The notes below the pieces were generated by a model. It did no database searches. It saw nothing but the letters and a program-made list of their open reading frames with translations, and was not told where the DNA came from. A stretch of 64,000 bases of DNA from Acidimicrobiaceae bacterium (lineage in GTDB: Bacteria > Actinomycetota > Acidimicrobiia > Acidimicrobiales > Poriferisodalaceae): NCBI GenBank assembly GCA_905182565.1, contig CAJJCB010000017.1, positions 62,001 through 126,000 on the forward strand. The letters are read 5' to 3'. Below are positions 14,745 through 23,542 of the stretch, one piece after another; position 1 is the first letter of the stretch; each line of letters starts with the position of its first letter. Made by a program: the position numbers and the translations under genes.

Positions 14745-15349
14745 GTGTGCTCGTAGGAATAGCCGGTGGTTCTTGCTCAGGCAAAACTACTCTAGCCAGA
14801 AATCTACTCATCAAGTTTCCTAATTCATCTGCGCTACTTGCCTTTGACGACTATTACCATGACCTTTCTGAGATGCCAGTTAGCGCTCGTTCTCGAGTGA
14901 ATTACGATCATCCGGATTCACTCGATACTCAACTGTTTGTTACCCACCTAGAGGCTTTAGGCAAAGGTAATTCCATCGAAGTTCCAATATATGATTTTGC
15001 AACACACACGCGCCCTGGAGGGACGCACCAGTTACAACCTGCAGATGTCGTAATCGTGGACGGTGTCTTACTTTTAGCACTGCCTGAATGTCGCGAGTTC
15101 TTGGATCTAACAGTATTTGTAGACGCTCCGGAAGAGATTCGATTAGAGAGAAGGTTAGAGCGCGATGTCTCCGAAAGAGGTAGAGATGAAGCAGGTGTTC
15201 GAAGCCAGTTCACATCGAGCGTCTCACCGATGCATCAACTTCTTGTAGAACCAAGCCAACAGTATGCAGACCTTGTTGTGTCACACCCATTCCAGTTAGA
15301 TGCGGTAACAGAACTAGTGTGCGACCGTATCGAAGCCGCTACCAGCTAA
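14723..15349 (+). CDS. udk: uridine kinase-like protein
   Basis: A 208-residue P-loop kinase that should phosphorylate uridine/cytidine in pyrimidine salvage. Seen: GIAGGSCSGKTT with Lys21, FDDYYHDLSEMP near 42-53 (substrate loop), NYDHPDSLDT, PIYDFATHTR and the lid region ERRLERDVSERGRD, all in the order of uridine kinases. Two arginine-rich lid residues are present. It starts inside the 3' end of the preceding acyl-CoA dehydrogenase gene, so it is probably co-transcribed. Phosphoribulokinase relatives are the main alternative. Confidence 0.85.
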   Translation: MERNPKVSVLVGIAGGSCSGKTTLARNLLIKFPNSSALLAFDDYYHDLSEMPVSARSRVNYDHPDSLDTQLFVTHLEALGKGNSIEVPIYDFATHTRPGGTHQLQPADVVIVDGVLLLALPECREFLDLTVFVDAPEEIRLERRLERDVSERGRDEAGVRSQFTSSVSPMHQLLVEPSQQYADLVVSHPFQLDAVTELVCDRIEAATS

Positions 15350-15667
15350 GCATCATCAATATCTGAGTAGAGTCAAAGGCTTAAAAAATTCGTAGAACCA
15401 ATAAATCTTCGAAAGTTCTAGTTGATGACGTTTCGTCGCTGAGAAAGTTTCAAGCTGATTTGGTAGGCAACTATTGCTCTTTCAGACAAGGAAGGTACAA
15501 GCGATAACCCTTTGCTGCACCGTTACCTAACAGCGGGCATTAGTAATTAATTTGTTGATATGAGGATAATGAAGAGTTAACGATACGAGATCTTAATTGA
15601 GCTGTTTAGGTCATGAACTCTTACGCGGCTATTGAAGCGAAGTGCTAGGTGTAGCGGAAACTAAAAC
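15350..15667. other. 318-bp convergent intergenic region, nothing recognised
   Basis: All frames on both strands carry frequent stops. No hairpin with a T-run, tRNA or repeat was seen between the convergent uridine kinase and VOC genes. Confidence 0.5.
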
Positions 15668-16072
15668 CTATCGTTCAATAAATTCAATCCAATTTCCATC
15701 AGGGTCTTCTACCATTCCCACCCAAACACCTGGTCGAGCTTCGCGACGTTCCCATATGATTCGGGCGTTGGCGTTTCGGCACTCATCTAAGATGGGTTGA
15801 ACCTCTGTGACAGAAAGGGTGAAGTATCGAAGGCCAGTAGCAGCCATCATGCCACCGCTCGGACCATCACTAATGGGGGTCGTTGGTACTACAATTTTTA
15901 GCAAACTTTCACTTGCCCATAGGCGATGCATGAACTGAATCCCTAGCTTCTCCATACTAATTGAAGCCTCGAACTCCAATCCGATAACATCTCGATAGAA
16001 CGCAAGCATTGCATCACCATTACTTGTGACAATGCCCAAATCGAAACCTGATTTTGTAAATTTAGTGTTCAC
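15668..16072 (-). CDS. VOC/glyoxalase-family protein
   Basis: A 134-residue vicinal-oxygen-chelate fold protein. Seen: an opening beta-alpha unit with GDAMLAFYRDVIGLEFE and the closing EDPDGNWIEFIER, typical of glyoxalase/bleomycin-resistance proteins that bind a metal through His and Glu; the terminal Glu is present, but the N-terminal His is replaced (DLGIVTSN), so the metal set may differ. Start is GTG with GAGGAG upstream. It follows the DUF169 gene by 48 bp on the same strand. Substrate unknown. Confidence 0.82.
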   Translation of the reverse strand: MNTKFTKSGFDLGIVTSNGDAMLAFYRDVIGLEFEASISMEKLGIQFMHRLWASESLLKIVVPTTPISDGPSGGMMAATGLRYFTLSVTEVQPILDECRNANARIIWERREARPGVWVGMVEDPDGNWIEFIER

Positions 16073-16120
16073 ACTATGCTCCTCGTCTTCACTAACTTCA
16101 AATATAAGTGACCCTTGGGT

Positions 16121-16915
16121 CTAATAGCTTGCGCCTAATCCTGCTCGTGCATCGCTCTGTATCCCGTATGTCGGTATTGGGTATCTGAGACCGTTTTTTG
16201 CTAAAGCTTCCATACCCTCAATAGAAACCGCTAAATCTTCGGGTGAGATAGCCATTAGCAATTCATCTTCCATAACGCCGCCATAACGTCGTTCGGCAAA
16301 ACAGGGAATCGATAGACTTGGTTGTCCGGTTTGAAGAGCTCGACCCCAGCTATCTGCGCAAGCTGACTCGCCGACACAAGACCAGTCAAGTTTCTTGTAA
16401 TCACGCCACTGTAAACCGTTGATGAGGATAATCATTTGAGCGGGAGTGGCGTATATGAGACAAATATCTGGAGGGTTGAGCCGTTTCGCGTTTAAAGGCG
16501 AAACCGCCATTGCGGCGTATGTTCCGAATGGGACGCAGTCCATGGCATGTTGATGAGCTGAACTATCTTCGAGAGTTTCAAACCAAACGCCCTTCATTCT
16601 GTCGCCAGACAACCATTCATCGTCTTGTGGATGAAGACCTAGAACAGCACCGCATTGAGCACCGACAAGGTCGCTTTGGGTAATACCTACGGTCCAATTA
16701 AGACGCGCTGCCATCCCAACTATCTGATCAGTAGTATGGATCGAATCAGGACGGCGAATACGAGGTACTGCTTCCATCTCTTCAATCGTTCGAAAAAGCT
16801 TCATCCCTATAGGCGTCGTTCTTATTCGCAGTAGTGCTTGAAGGCGGGCAAGTAAACTATCCCACTCAATATCTGCGGTACGAACGTGCACCGGCTGTTC
16901 TTCGTTGTTATCCAC
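16121..16915 (-). CDS. DUF169 family protein
   Basis: About 264 residues matching the DUF169 family (function undefined; often near redox and archaeal/bacterial CoA genes). Seen: TTPIGMKLF near the N-terminus, GAQCGAVLGL, QMIILINGLQW, CVGESACADSWG and the family signature GGVMEDELLMAISPE near the C-terminus. Several conserved cysteines lie in the middle. GTG at 16915 is preferred over the GTG 12 bp upstream because GGGGGTAATT precedes it. It is probably co-transcribed with the VOC gene. Confidence 0.8.
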   Translation of the reverse strand: MDNNEEQPVHVRTADIEWDSLLARLQALLRIRTTPIGMKLFRTIEEMEAVPRIRRPDSIHTTDQIVGMAARLNWTVGITQSDLVGAQCGAVLGLHPQDDEWLSGDRMKGVWFETLEDSSAHQHAMDCVPFGTYAAMAVSPLNAKRLNPPDICLIYATPAQMIILINGLQWRDYKKLDWSCVGESACADSWGRALQTGQPSLSIPCFAERRYGGVMEDELLMAISPEDLAVSIEGMEALAKNGLRYPIPTYGIQSDARAGLGASY

Positions 16916-17056
16916 AATTACCCCCACTAATTAATGTGCACGCTATATCCGGAATGATTGATAACCAACCGTATTAGTAATTCTGGGACCTAGCAGCTAC
17001 TGAGCTTCGTTGTGTAGCGAAAGCAATTCGTTATTAAGGCCAGCTTCTATTTTTTG

Positions 17057-17242
17057 CTAAGTACCCCAAGTTATTCCAAAATCTTCATACATTTTTTCAG
17101 CACATATACCCTTCTGTATCCGATGTCCTGCCAAACGCTTTCCAACAGTCACTTAGGGATTCTCATCGCTCAGTTTCTGCATCGACTTGGCCCTCTCATC
17201 ATTTGAGGCAAAAATGGGCGCGAAAACGGCGTATGTTGTGTC
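17057..17242 (-). pseudogene. possible short gene remnant
   Basis: The minus strand reads VFAPIFASNDERAKSMQKL, then SDENP, a TAA at 17153-17155, and then VTVGKRLAGHRIQKG and KMYEDFGITWGT to a stop. The composition is protein-like on both sides of the single internal stop, but no start is present and no family was recognised. It fills most of the 370-bp gap between the DUF169 gene and the crotonase gene; the rest holds the divergent promoters. Confidence 0.25.
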
Positions 17243-17294
17243 CTAATATCTAGAACGCGCCATTAGCGCTTGATTTGTGTAAGGAGAATGTCAT

Positions 17295-18077
17295 ATGCAC
17301 GAGGGTTTAAGAGTGGAAATTCACGGAAACGTAGGGATGGTAATAATGGATCGTCCTCCTCATAACTTCCTTAACTTTCGTCAGATTCATGGGATTGCAG
17401 ACGCTCTAGAAGAACTACAATCAAATATGTCGATAGGTTGCGCAGTTCTAGCCGCAGATGGTAAGTCATTTTGTGCCGGAGCAGACTTCGCAGGTGATGG
17501 CGTTGGTGGCGGCGATGATGAGGTTGTTGGTGGCGATGCAACACTCGCCTTATACCAAGGTTCAGCGAGATTATTCGACGTTACGTTGCCAATCGTGGGA
17601 GCTATTCAAGGTCCCGCTATAGGTGGGGGCCTTGGTCTGGCAATGGTTCCTGATATAAGAATCACTTGCCCAAATGCCCGGTTTTCAGCAAATTTTGCTG
17701 CCTTAGGCATTCATCAAGGTTTCGGGATGAGCGTGACGATGCCTGCTTTATTGGGACCGTCTAGAGCAGCGCAAGTATTGTATTCTGCCAAGCGCTATAA
17801 AGGTGAGGAAGCTGTAGCAATCGGGTTAGCAGATGAGTGTGTAGCAAGTGAACTAGTGCGCGAGAGAGCTTTAGAAGTGGCAACTGATATTGCTAAGAAC
17901 GCACCGTTGGCATTGCGGGCCATAAAGTCAACTTTGAGACTAGGCCTAGGCGATGAAGTTAGAACAATTACACGACGCGAAGCAGAAATCCAAGCACGAC
18001 TATCTCACACTGAGGATGCCAAAGAAGGCATCGCATCAGTTGGCGAAAGACGCCCGGGAATTTTCAATGGTCGCTAA
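17295..18077 (+). CDS. enoyl-CoA hydratase/isomerase family protein (crotonase)
   Basis: A 260-residue crotonase. Seen: DRPPHNFLN, the first oxyanion loop KSFCAGADF and the second GAIQGPAIGGGLGLAM, which stabilise the thioester enolate. By alignment with rat enoyl-CoA hydratase, both catalytic glutamates are replaced (Ala in SANFAALGIH, Gln in RAAQVL), so simple hydration is doubtful and an isomerase, hydrolase or other crotonase reaction is possible. AAGGAG sits ahead of the ATG. It is followed after 95 bp by the esterase/acylase pair. Confidence 0.88.
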   Translation: MHEGLRVEIHGNVGMVIMDRPPHNFLNFRQIHGIADALEELQSNMSIGCAVLAADGKSFCAGADFAGDGVGGGDDEVVGGDATLALYQGSARLFDVTLPIVGAIQGPAIGGGLGLAMVPDIRITCPNARFSANFAALGIHQGFGMSVTMPALLGPSRAAQVLYSAKRYKGEEAVAIGLADECVASELVRERALEVATDIAKNAPLALRAIKSTLRLGLGDEVRTITRREAEIQARLSHTEDAKEGIASVGERRPGIFNGR

Positions 18078-18135
18078 TCGGACCTAACAAACTATTTGAC
18101 TTGAAGCTCTGTAAGCCTGGAACGTACCCGGAACA

Positions 18136-18146
18136 GTGACGGTCAC
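18136..18146. promoter_or_regulatory. 11-bp palindrome before the esterase-acylase operon
   Basis: GTGAC-G-GTCAC is a perfect inverted repeat 27 bp upstream of the esterase GTG start, a position suited to a repressor site. No known consensus was recognised. Confidence 0.3.
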
Positions 18147-18172
18147 CATATGGAATAAGAATAGAGAACATT

Positions 18173-19120
18173 GTGAGTTACAAACCCGATACAGCAGCCT
18201 TTATAGCTCAGTTGGAAGCAGCCAGCGCAGGGGCACCCAAGACACATGATTTAGAACCCTTCGAAGCGAGAAACGGTTACCGAGCTCTCGCTCACATGCT
18301 TGGGCCGGGGCCAGAGGTAGAAGGTGGTGTGTCTGAGTTCGTTATAGAAGAGCGAGATCTGGAGATTCCAGTTCGCGTTTATAAACCCAGCAAAAGCGAG
18401 AATCTACCAGTTCTGGTTTTTTTCCATGGCGGTGGGTGGGTCATAGGTGACCTAGAAACCCATGATAAAGAGTGTCGCCTTTTGTGTAACAACGGAGAGT
18501 GCATCGTGGTAGCAGTTGATTATCGACTTGCGCCGGAGCATATGTTTCCTGCGGCAGTTGATGATTGCTGGGCTGCTCTTTCTTGGGTGAAATCGAATGC
18601 AACATTATTTGGCGGCGATCCGGAAAGAATAGCCGTAGGCGGCGATTCAGCAGGTGGCAACCTTGCAGCTGTAATCGCCCTCCTGGCTCGAGATAATGAA
18701 CTTGATCTCCGCCTCCAGCTCCTCGTTTATCCAGCATCTGATGCCAGAGTCTGGCACCAATCTTATGATGAAAATGGTGCGGGGTTTTTCTTACCAATGG
18801 AAACAATGCGTTGGTTCTATAACCATTATTTACGAGAAAACATTGGTGGTGACCTAGCTGGCGATTGGCGTGTTTCCCCAGCAGCTGCGGCCAGCCATTC
18901 AGGTCTGGCACCTGCATACATAGTGACGTGTGAACGAGATCCGTTGCGCGACGAAGGCAACGAGTACGCAGAGCGTTTGAAGTCGGCGGGAGTTACTGTG
19001 ACACATCGACAGTTTGACGGTCAGCCGCATGTTCTCTTTCAACTGGCGAACCAAACTGAAGATGGTGCAAATCTACTAATCGAATGTGGTCAGGTTCTGC
19101 GTAAAGCCTTTGAGCTATGA
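18173..19120 (+). CDS. HSL-type alpha/beta hydrolase (carboxylesterase)
   Basis: A 315-residue hormone-sensitive-lipase family esterase. Seen: oxyanion motif FFHGGGWVIGD, DYRLAPEHMFPAA, nucleophile Ser159 in GDSAGGN, an Asp in CERDPLRDEG and His in GQPHVLF. It should hydrolyse short acyl esters in the cytoplasm. The start is GTG at 18173 and the stop overlaps the ATG of the next gene (ATGA), so it is translationally coupled to a penicillin-acylase-like protein; both may act on one ester/amide substrate. Confidence 0.9.
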   Translation: MSYKPDTAAFIAQLEAASAGAPKTHDLEPFEARNGYRALAHMLGPGPEVEGGVSEFVIEERDLEIPVRVYKPSKSENLPVLVFFHGGGWVIGDLETHDKECRLLCNNGECIVVAVDYRLAPEHMFPAAVDDCWAALSWVKSNATLFGGDPERIAVGGDSAGGNLAAVIALLARDNELDLRLQLLVYPASDARVWHQSYDENGAGFFLPMETMRWFYNHYLRENIGGDLAGDWRVSPAAAASHSGLAPAYIVTCERDPLRDEGNEYAERLKSAGVTVTHRQFDGQPHVLFQLANQTEDGANLLIECGQVLRKAFEL

Positions 19121-21327
19121 CTCTTGTAAAACGAGATAAATGGGGTATTTCACACGTATTCGCTGATAGTTCTGCAGCTGCTTTTGAAGCACAGGGGTGG
19201 GTGGCTGCCGATGATCGGATATGGCAGATGGAGTGGGATCGCCGTCGCGCTTTGGGTCGATGGTCCGAAATTGTTGGACTTGCAGGCGCCAGGGAAGATG
19301 CTTTTTTTAGGCGTCTAGGCATAGCTACGATTGCTAAAAATGATTGGAATAAGCTAGACACAGAAGCGAAGGAAATGACTCGCTCTTATGCGACAGGTGT
19401 TAACCGATGGTTAGACACGCACGTTAATTCTCTGCCCGCAGAGTTTGATTATCACCCAGAGGCACCCGAGCCTTGGGAGCCTTGGCATTGCGTAGCTGTC
19501 TATAAAGTGCGACATGTCTTTATGGGTACCCTTGACAGAAAATTATGGCGTGGGCATTTATTAACTAAGGCTGGGGTGGACATTACGCGTTCTTTTCTTG
19601 GCGACCCGAATGCTGATACCTCGATGCTTCCGCCGCAAAGCAATGAGTCATTAGATCTTTTAACAATGAACAACGAAATACTAAGTCATAATAAGATCGC
19701 TTTAGACTCCTTAAGCGCTATCGATGGCGGTTCGAATTCTTGGGCTTTAGATGGAAGCCGCACAGCTAGCGGCTTGCCTTTACTGGCTGGAGACCCACAC
19801 CGAACAATCGAATTTCCCAATGTGTACCACCAGTTTCATATGAAGTGTCCTGAATTTGATGCAATAGGAATGGGCTTTCCTGGAGTGCCCGGCTTTCCGC
19901 ATTTCGGTCATAACTCTAGTGTGGCATGGTGCATTACTCATGGAATGGCTGATGACACTGATGTCTTTATCGAATCCGACGACTTAGACGCGATCGAATG
20001 GAGCCCTGAGATTCTAAACATTAGAGATTCAGATTCTGTTGAAGTTTGGTGTGGCGCAACCGAACGAGGCCCAATCGTTTTTGGTGATCCATCTGATGGA
20101 ATAGCACTCGGTTTGATGTGGACGGGAATTTCAAATGTTGACACAACGTTTGAAGCCCTAACTCCAATGCTTAAGGCGAAGTCTTGCGAAGAACTTGAGT
20201 CGACAATGAAGTCATGGGTTATTCCGGTGAATAACCTTTTGTCTGCAGATGCAGGAGGGAACATTTCGTTCAAAGTGAGAGGAAGGGTAGTGGAACGAAG
20301 TATCGCTAATCGTTGGACTCCGGTAGCTGGAACTTCGGATGCTTCTTGGAGCGAGCACAATGAAGTTGCCTTCGATGACCTTCAGAGCTGGCGAAACCCA
20401 GCACATGGTTTTCTTGTAACTGCGAATAACAGGATCTCTGACCACGGACCTTACATTTCTCTCGACTTTGCAGGCCCGTCTCGGCATGACAGGATAGTTC
20501 AACTTCTGTCAGAATTATTTGATGCGACAGTGGAAGATATGACAAAAATTCACAAAGACGTGAAGTCCTTAGTGGCCCCAACGCTCATAAAGATATTTGT
20601 CGAAAATGCTGGAGATTGCCGGCACAGATTATCTGATGAGGCCATCGCTTTTTTGAATGATTGGGATTGCGAAGTCACGGAAAATTCAGTCTCTGCGACT
20701 ATTTATAACGTTATTCGGAGACGTTGGGCCGAAACCGTTGGTGAGCATTTAGGAGTTATGGCTCCTGAATTGGGTGCACCCGGGTGGCCATCCGCCCAAC
20801 AGGCAAGCCGAATGCTATTCGAATCTGCGACAGAGGTGCTTGTGAGCGGAGAAGTTCACCAGATCTTTGGTTTGGAGACTTCCCAAAAACTGACTCACGC
20901 TATTTCCTCTGCCATTGATGGATCTCTCGTAGAGCTGGAGGACCGGTGCGGTCCTCTCATGTCCGAATGGAATTGGGGGCGTGTTCACCGTATGGCTTCA
21001 CCACATCCATTAGCGACACAATGGGAACCTGCTCGTTCTCTTCACCCGCCTATGGATAGTTGTCCAGGCGATGGGGACACTGTGCGCTGCGGTGCAATGA
21101 CCCCAGAAACTGGAGAGCGAGCAGCGGCTGCCTCAGTTGCGAGATATGTCTATGACCTAGCAGATTGGGATAACAGCGGATGGGTCGTGCCACACGGTGT
21201 CTCCGGAGTCAGGGGATCTGGCAATGACCTTGGTCAAAGAGCTGCATGGCTAGCTGGTGAATTAGTACCGATGCTCTATTCGGACAAGGCAGTCGATGCT
21301 GGCATTAGCGACGTTTTCACTATCTAG
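19117..21327 (+). CDS. penicillin acylase family (Ntn) hydrolase, apparently cytoplasmic
   Basis: A 736-residue member of the self-cleaving N-terminal-nucleophile family that hydrolyses amide bonds of N-acyl compounds, including acyl-homoserine lactones and beta-lactams. Seen: RDKWGISHVFADS at the start of the alpha part, the GG-S206-NSWAL site where the beta chain would begin with Ser206, PLLAGDPHR soon after, and HNSSVAWCITHG. Periplasmic relatives start with a signal peptide; here the conserved alpha-domain motif begins within 8 residues of the start, so secretion is unlikely. It overlaps the esterase gene by 4 bp. Confidence 0.88.
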   Translation: MTLVKRDKWGISHVFADSSAAAFEAQGWVAADDRIWQMEWDRRRALGRWSEIVGLAGAREDAFFRRLGIATIAKNDWNKLDTEAKEMTRSYATGVNRWLDTHVNSLPAEFDYHPEAPEPWEPWHCVAVYKVRHVFMGTLDRKLWRGHLLTKAGVDITRSFLGDPNADTSMLPPQSNESLDLLTMNNEILSHNKIALDSLSAIDGGSNSWALDGSRTASGLPLLAGDPHRTIEFPNVYHQFHMKCPEFDAIGMGFPGVPGFPHFGHNSSVAWCITHGMADDTDVFIESDDLDAIEWSPEILNIRDSDSVEVWCGATERGPIVFGDPSDGIALGLMWTGISNVDTTFEALTPMLKAKSCEELESTMKSWVIPVNNLLSADAGGNISFKVRGRVVERSIANRWTPVAGTSDASWSEHNEVAFDDLQSWRNPAHGFLVTANNRISDHGPYISLDFAGPSRHDRIVQLLSELFDATVEDMTKIHKDVKSLVAPTLIKIFVENAGDCRHRLSDEAIAFLNDWDCEVTENSVSATIYNVIRRRWAETVGEHLGVMAPELGAPGWPSAQQASRMLFESATEVLVSGEVHQIFGLETSQKLTHAISSAIDGSLVELEDRCGPLMSEWNWGRVHRMASPHPLATQWEPARSLHPPMDSCPGDGDTVRCGAMTPETGERAAAASVARYVYDLADWDNSGWVVPHGVSGVRGSGNDLGQRAAWLAGELVPMLYSDKAVDAGISDVFTI

Positions 21328-21381
21328 AAATAGTCGATGGGCAGCAAAATTATTAGATCGTGTACTGCTTGGCATGTTCTT

Positions 21382-22518
21382 TTAAGCTTCAGGTGAATTA
21401 CTTATCTGAGGCTCTCGAGGGAGTCCAAGAATTCGTTCGCCAATTATATTTCTCTGGATTTCGCTAGAGCCGCCGGCGATTCGCATGCCTGGTGAATATA
21501 AGAGACGATCGGTAGCGTCGCTATTAAGCATTGACAAAGGTCCAAGAATCCTTGATTCGATCTGAGCTTCGTCGTAGCCGATTTCAGTATTAAGAAGCTT
21601 TGCTATCGGCGCCATCATCGGATCCGAGCCTCTTCCTTCCAAAAGGGATTGCAAACTGCGCCCTCTGGAAAGCAGCGAAGTTAAGGATTGACGGGTGAGC
21701 GAGTCAGTTTCTTTAGCATTACTAGTCATTGACTGCAGACGGCGACTAAGGCTTATAACGTCTGCGCTTCCTGCGCCAGATCGCTCATCTTCAAGGACAG
21801 TCATAGCGACTGACCAACCGCCATGTAAATCGCCGAGCAAAGCATTTTTGGGCATCAGCACGTCATCAAAAAAAACTTCACAAAACTCATGATCACCGGT
21901 CATTTGTTTCAGCGGGCGAACTTCAATACCAGGAAGGTTCATGTCTAATAAGAAAAAGCTTATGCCCTTGTGTTTGCTGGCCTGAAAATCTGTGCGAGCC
22001 ATAAGAATGCCAAATTGAGCAAATTGGGCATTCGATGACCAAACCTTTTGGCCATTTAGAACAAAATAATCACCATCAAGAATGGCTGAGCTTTGAAGTC
22101 CAGCAAGGTCGGATCCTGCGCCGGGCTCACTGAAAAGTTGACACCATAAGATTTCATTTTTCAATGTTGGGCGCAAGAATACTTTTTTTTGTTCAGGAGT
22201 TCCACACCGCATTATGGCTTCTCCAGCAAGTACTAAACCTTGCAAATTAAGATAAGGCGCTATCTCGGCCTTGGCGCACTCTTCATGCCAGACCACGCTG
22301 TGATCTTTCGAGAGGCCCATTCCGCCATGGTCAGTGGGCCAATGGACACCTGCCCAGCCCGAATCGTAGCAGTAGCGCTGCCAGCGCATAGCGTCTTGGT
22401 GAAATACCGGTGGCAAGATAGCTCCGTAAGCCGGGCATGCCTCACCAGATTCTTTAGCGACAGAAATGAAGTGGGCGCATTCGATTCTAAAAGCTTCCAG
22501 AGTGCCATCTTTTCCCAT
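21382..22518 (-). CDS. acyl-CoA dehydrogenase
   Basis: A 378-residue FadE-type enzyme. Seen: VHWPTDHGGMGLS, WCQLFSEPGAGSDLAGLQ, LNGQKVWSSNAQFA, GDHEFCEVFFDDV and the C-terminal GGSSEIQRNIIGERILGLPREP. The position of the medium-chain catalytic glutamate is Gly, as in the related gene at 13494. The two share motif wording with the gene at 51909, and are presumably paralogues with different acyl preferences. It converges with the acylase gene. Confidence 0.92.
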   Translation of the reverse strand: MGKDGTLEAFRIECAHFISVAKESGEACPAYGAILPPVFHQDAMRWQRYCYDSGWAGVHWPTDHGGMGLSKDHSVVWHEECAKAEIAPYLNLQGLVLAGEAIMRCGTPEQKKVFLRPTLKNEILWCQLFSEPGAGSDLAGLQSSAILDGDYFVLNGQKVWSSNAQFAQFGILMARTDFQASKHKGISFFLLDMNLPGIEVRPLKQMTGDHEFCEVFFDDVLMPKNALLGDLHGGWSVAMTVLEDERSGAGSADVISLSRRLQSMTSNAKETDSLTRQSLTSLLSRGRSLQSLLEGRGSDPMMAPIAKLLNTEIGYDEAQIESRILGPLSMLNSDATDRLLYSPGMRIAGGSSEIQRNIIGERILGLPREPQISNSPEA

Positions 22519-22696
22519 GACGTGACTTTAACGCCGTTAAATTAGGTGAACTGCAAACGGCACTAAATTCCAGAAAGTTTCAACATCCACTCAGCAACCA
22601 TGTTGGCTTTCTAAGAAACCTCTTTATTTTTCATGTGAATTTGATGCTGACTAAGCAAATCTGCAAGTGAATCGATCTTCTTAGTAAGCTTCCGTC

Positions 22697-22792
22697 ATGG
22701 GCTCAAGCATTTTCTCAGACAAAAATGGCAACATGGGCATTAAGCTTTTAATCGTCGCTGTTTTGATTTCGATAGTGATGTCGGTTCTGTAG
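22697..22792 (+). CDS. candidate 31-residue single-helix membrane protein
   Basis: ATG at 22697 opens a short frame with a polar N-terminus (MGSSIFSDKNGN) and one hydrophobic segment (LLIVAVLISIVMSVL) ending at TAG. The pattern suits a small membrane protein, but there is no clear ribosome site and nothing is recognised. It occupies the otherwise empty 315-bp gap between the acyl-CoA dehydrogenase and DUF3303-like genes. Confidence 0.3.
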   Translation: MGSSIFSDKNGNMGIKLLIVAVLISIVMSVL

Positions 22793-22833
22793 TCGCAGAA
22801 ACCAGCAACCACAGCTATCTCGCCAGGCAGTTG

Positions 22834-23124
22834 TTAGCCCTGTTTGGAATTGATCATCGAGCGTAGTTCAGCGTCGTCTTGGACGGGAGTGATTGTTGAA
22901 CTGATGAGATCACCCCAGTTGAATAGCCAAGCCTGAAGATCAGTAACCGTAGGCGAATCGCAAATTGCCCAGCCTTGTTCCCCTGCTGCGTCGTGCCAAC
23001 GACCTATCTGCTGAACGCTCCCACTGTCAGCTTCATCGTCCGCAACTGTCATTTGGCTAAAGTTTCCAAACGCTTCCATTTTCCTGTCTCGTGGCAGTTT
23101 CCAATGGATCATATATAAGGCCAT
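22834..23124 (-). CDS. DUF3303-like small protein
   Basis: A 96-residue protein with the ferredoxin-like layout of DUF3303: LYMIHWKLPRDRKMEAFGNF, QIGRWHDAAGEQGWAICD, and WLFNWGDLISSTITPV. The function of the family is unknown; the fold resembles dimeric alpha/beta-barrel proteins. ATG at 23124 is chosen because AAGGGGAAATC precedes it; the longer frame to 23196 has no ribosome site. Not related in sequence to the small repeated genes at 38.8 and 40.7 kb. Confidence 0.75.
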   Translation of the reverse strand: MALYMIHWKLPRDRKMEAFGNFSQMTVADDEADSGSVQQIGRWHDAAGEQGWAICDSPTVTDLQAWLFNWGDLISSTITPVQDDAELRSMINSKQG

Positions 23125-23542
23125 GATTTCCCCTTCGCTTTTCTTCAGAAAGTTAATTGTTACCTTGATGCAATTTGTTGGCTTTGATTTGGCCATTAGC
23201 GTAGCAGATGAAAAAAACCTAGATTCCCCATAGACACCTACTGGCTGAACATAACTTTCCGCAGCATTCAGAACGGCGTTTCAGCTAGGGGTAAGCGATC
23301 CGAGCTCAAGTCTGATTAAGTAAATGGTCGAACGGAAATGTAAGATTTCCGCTGAAGATTTATAGCTTTTGACACAGCTTAGACGCTTAAAATTTCTCGT
23401 AGGTTAGACAGACTCATTCGGCGAGTTGGCGAACATGTGATATTGCTGGTTTAAAACTTCGACGATGTCCATAAATTCCCCAAAATTATCTGATGTGTCC
23501 AGAGGAGCAGGGCATTCCGTTAGGCACAGTAGCCTCAAGTGC
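23125..23542. other. divergent intergenic region with a 7-bp hairpin
   Basis: Between the DUF3303-like gene and the peptidase. CGGAAAT (23333-23339) and ATTTCCG (23345-23351) pair perfectly around GTAAG. TTGACA near 23374 could be a -35 box, but the spacing to a -10 is poor. No gene was seen unless the peptidase starts at 23465. Confidence 0.4.
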
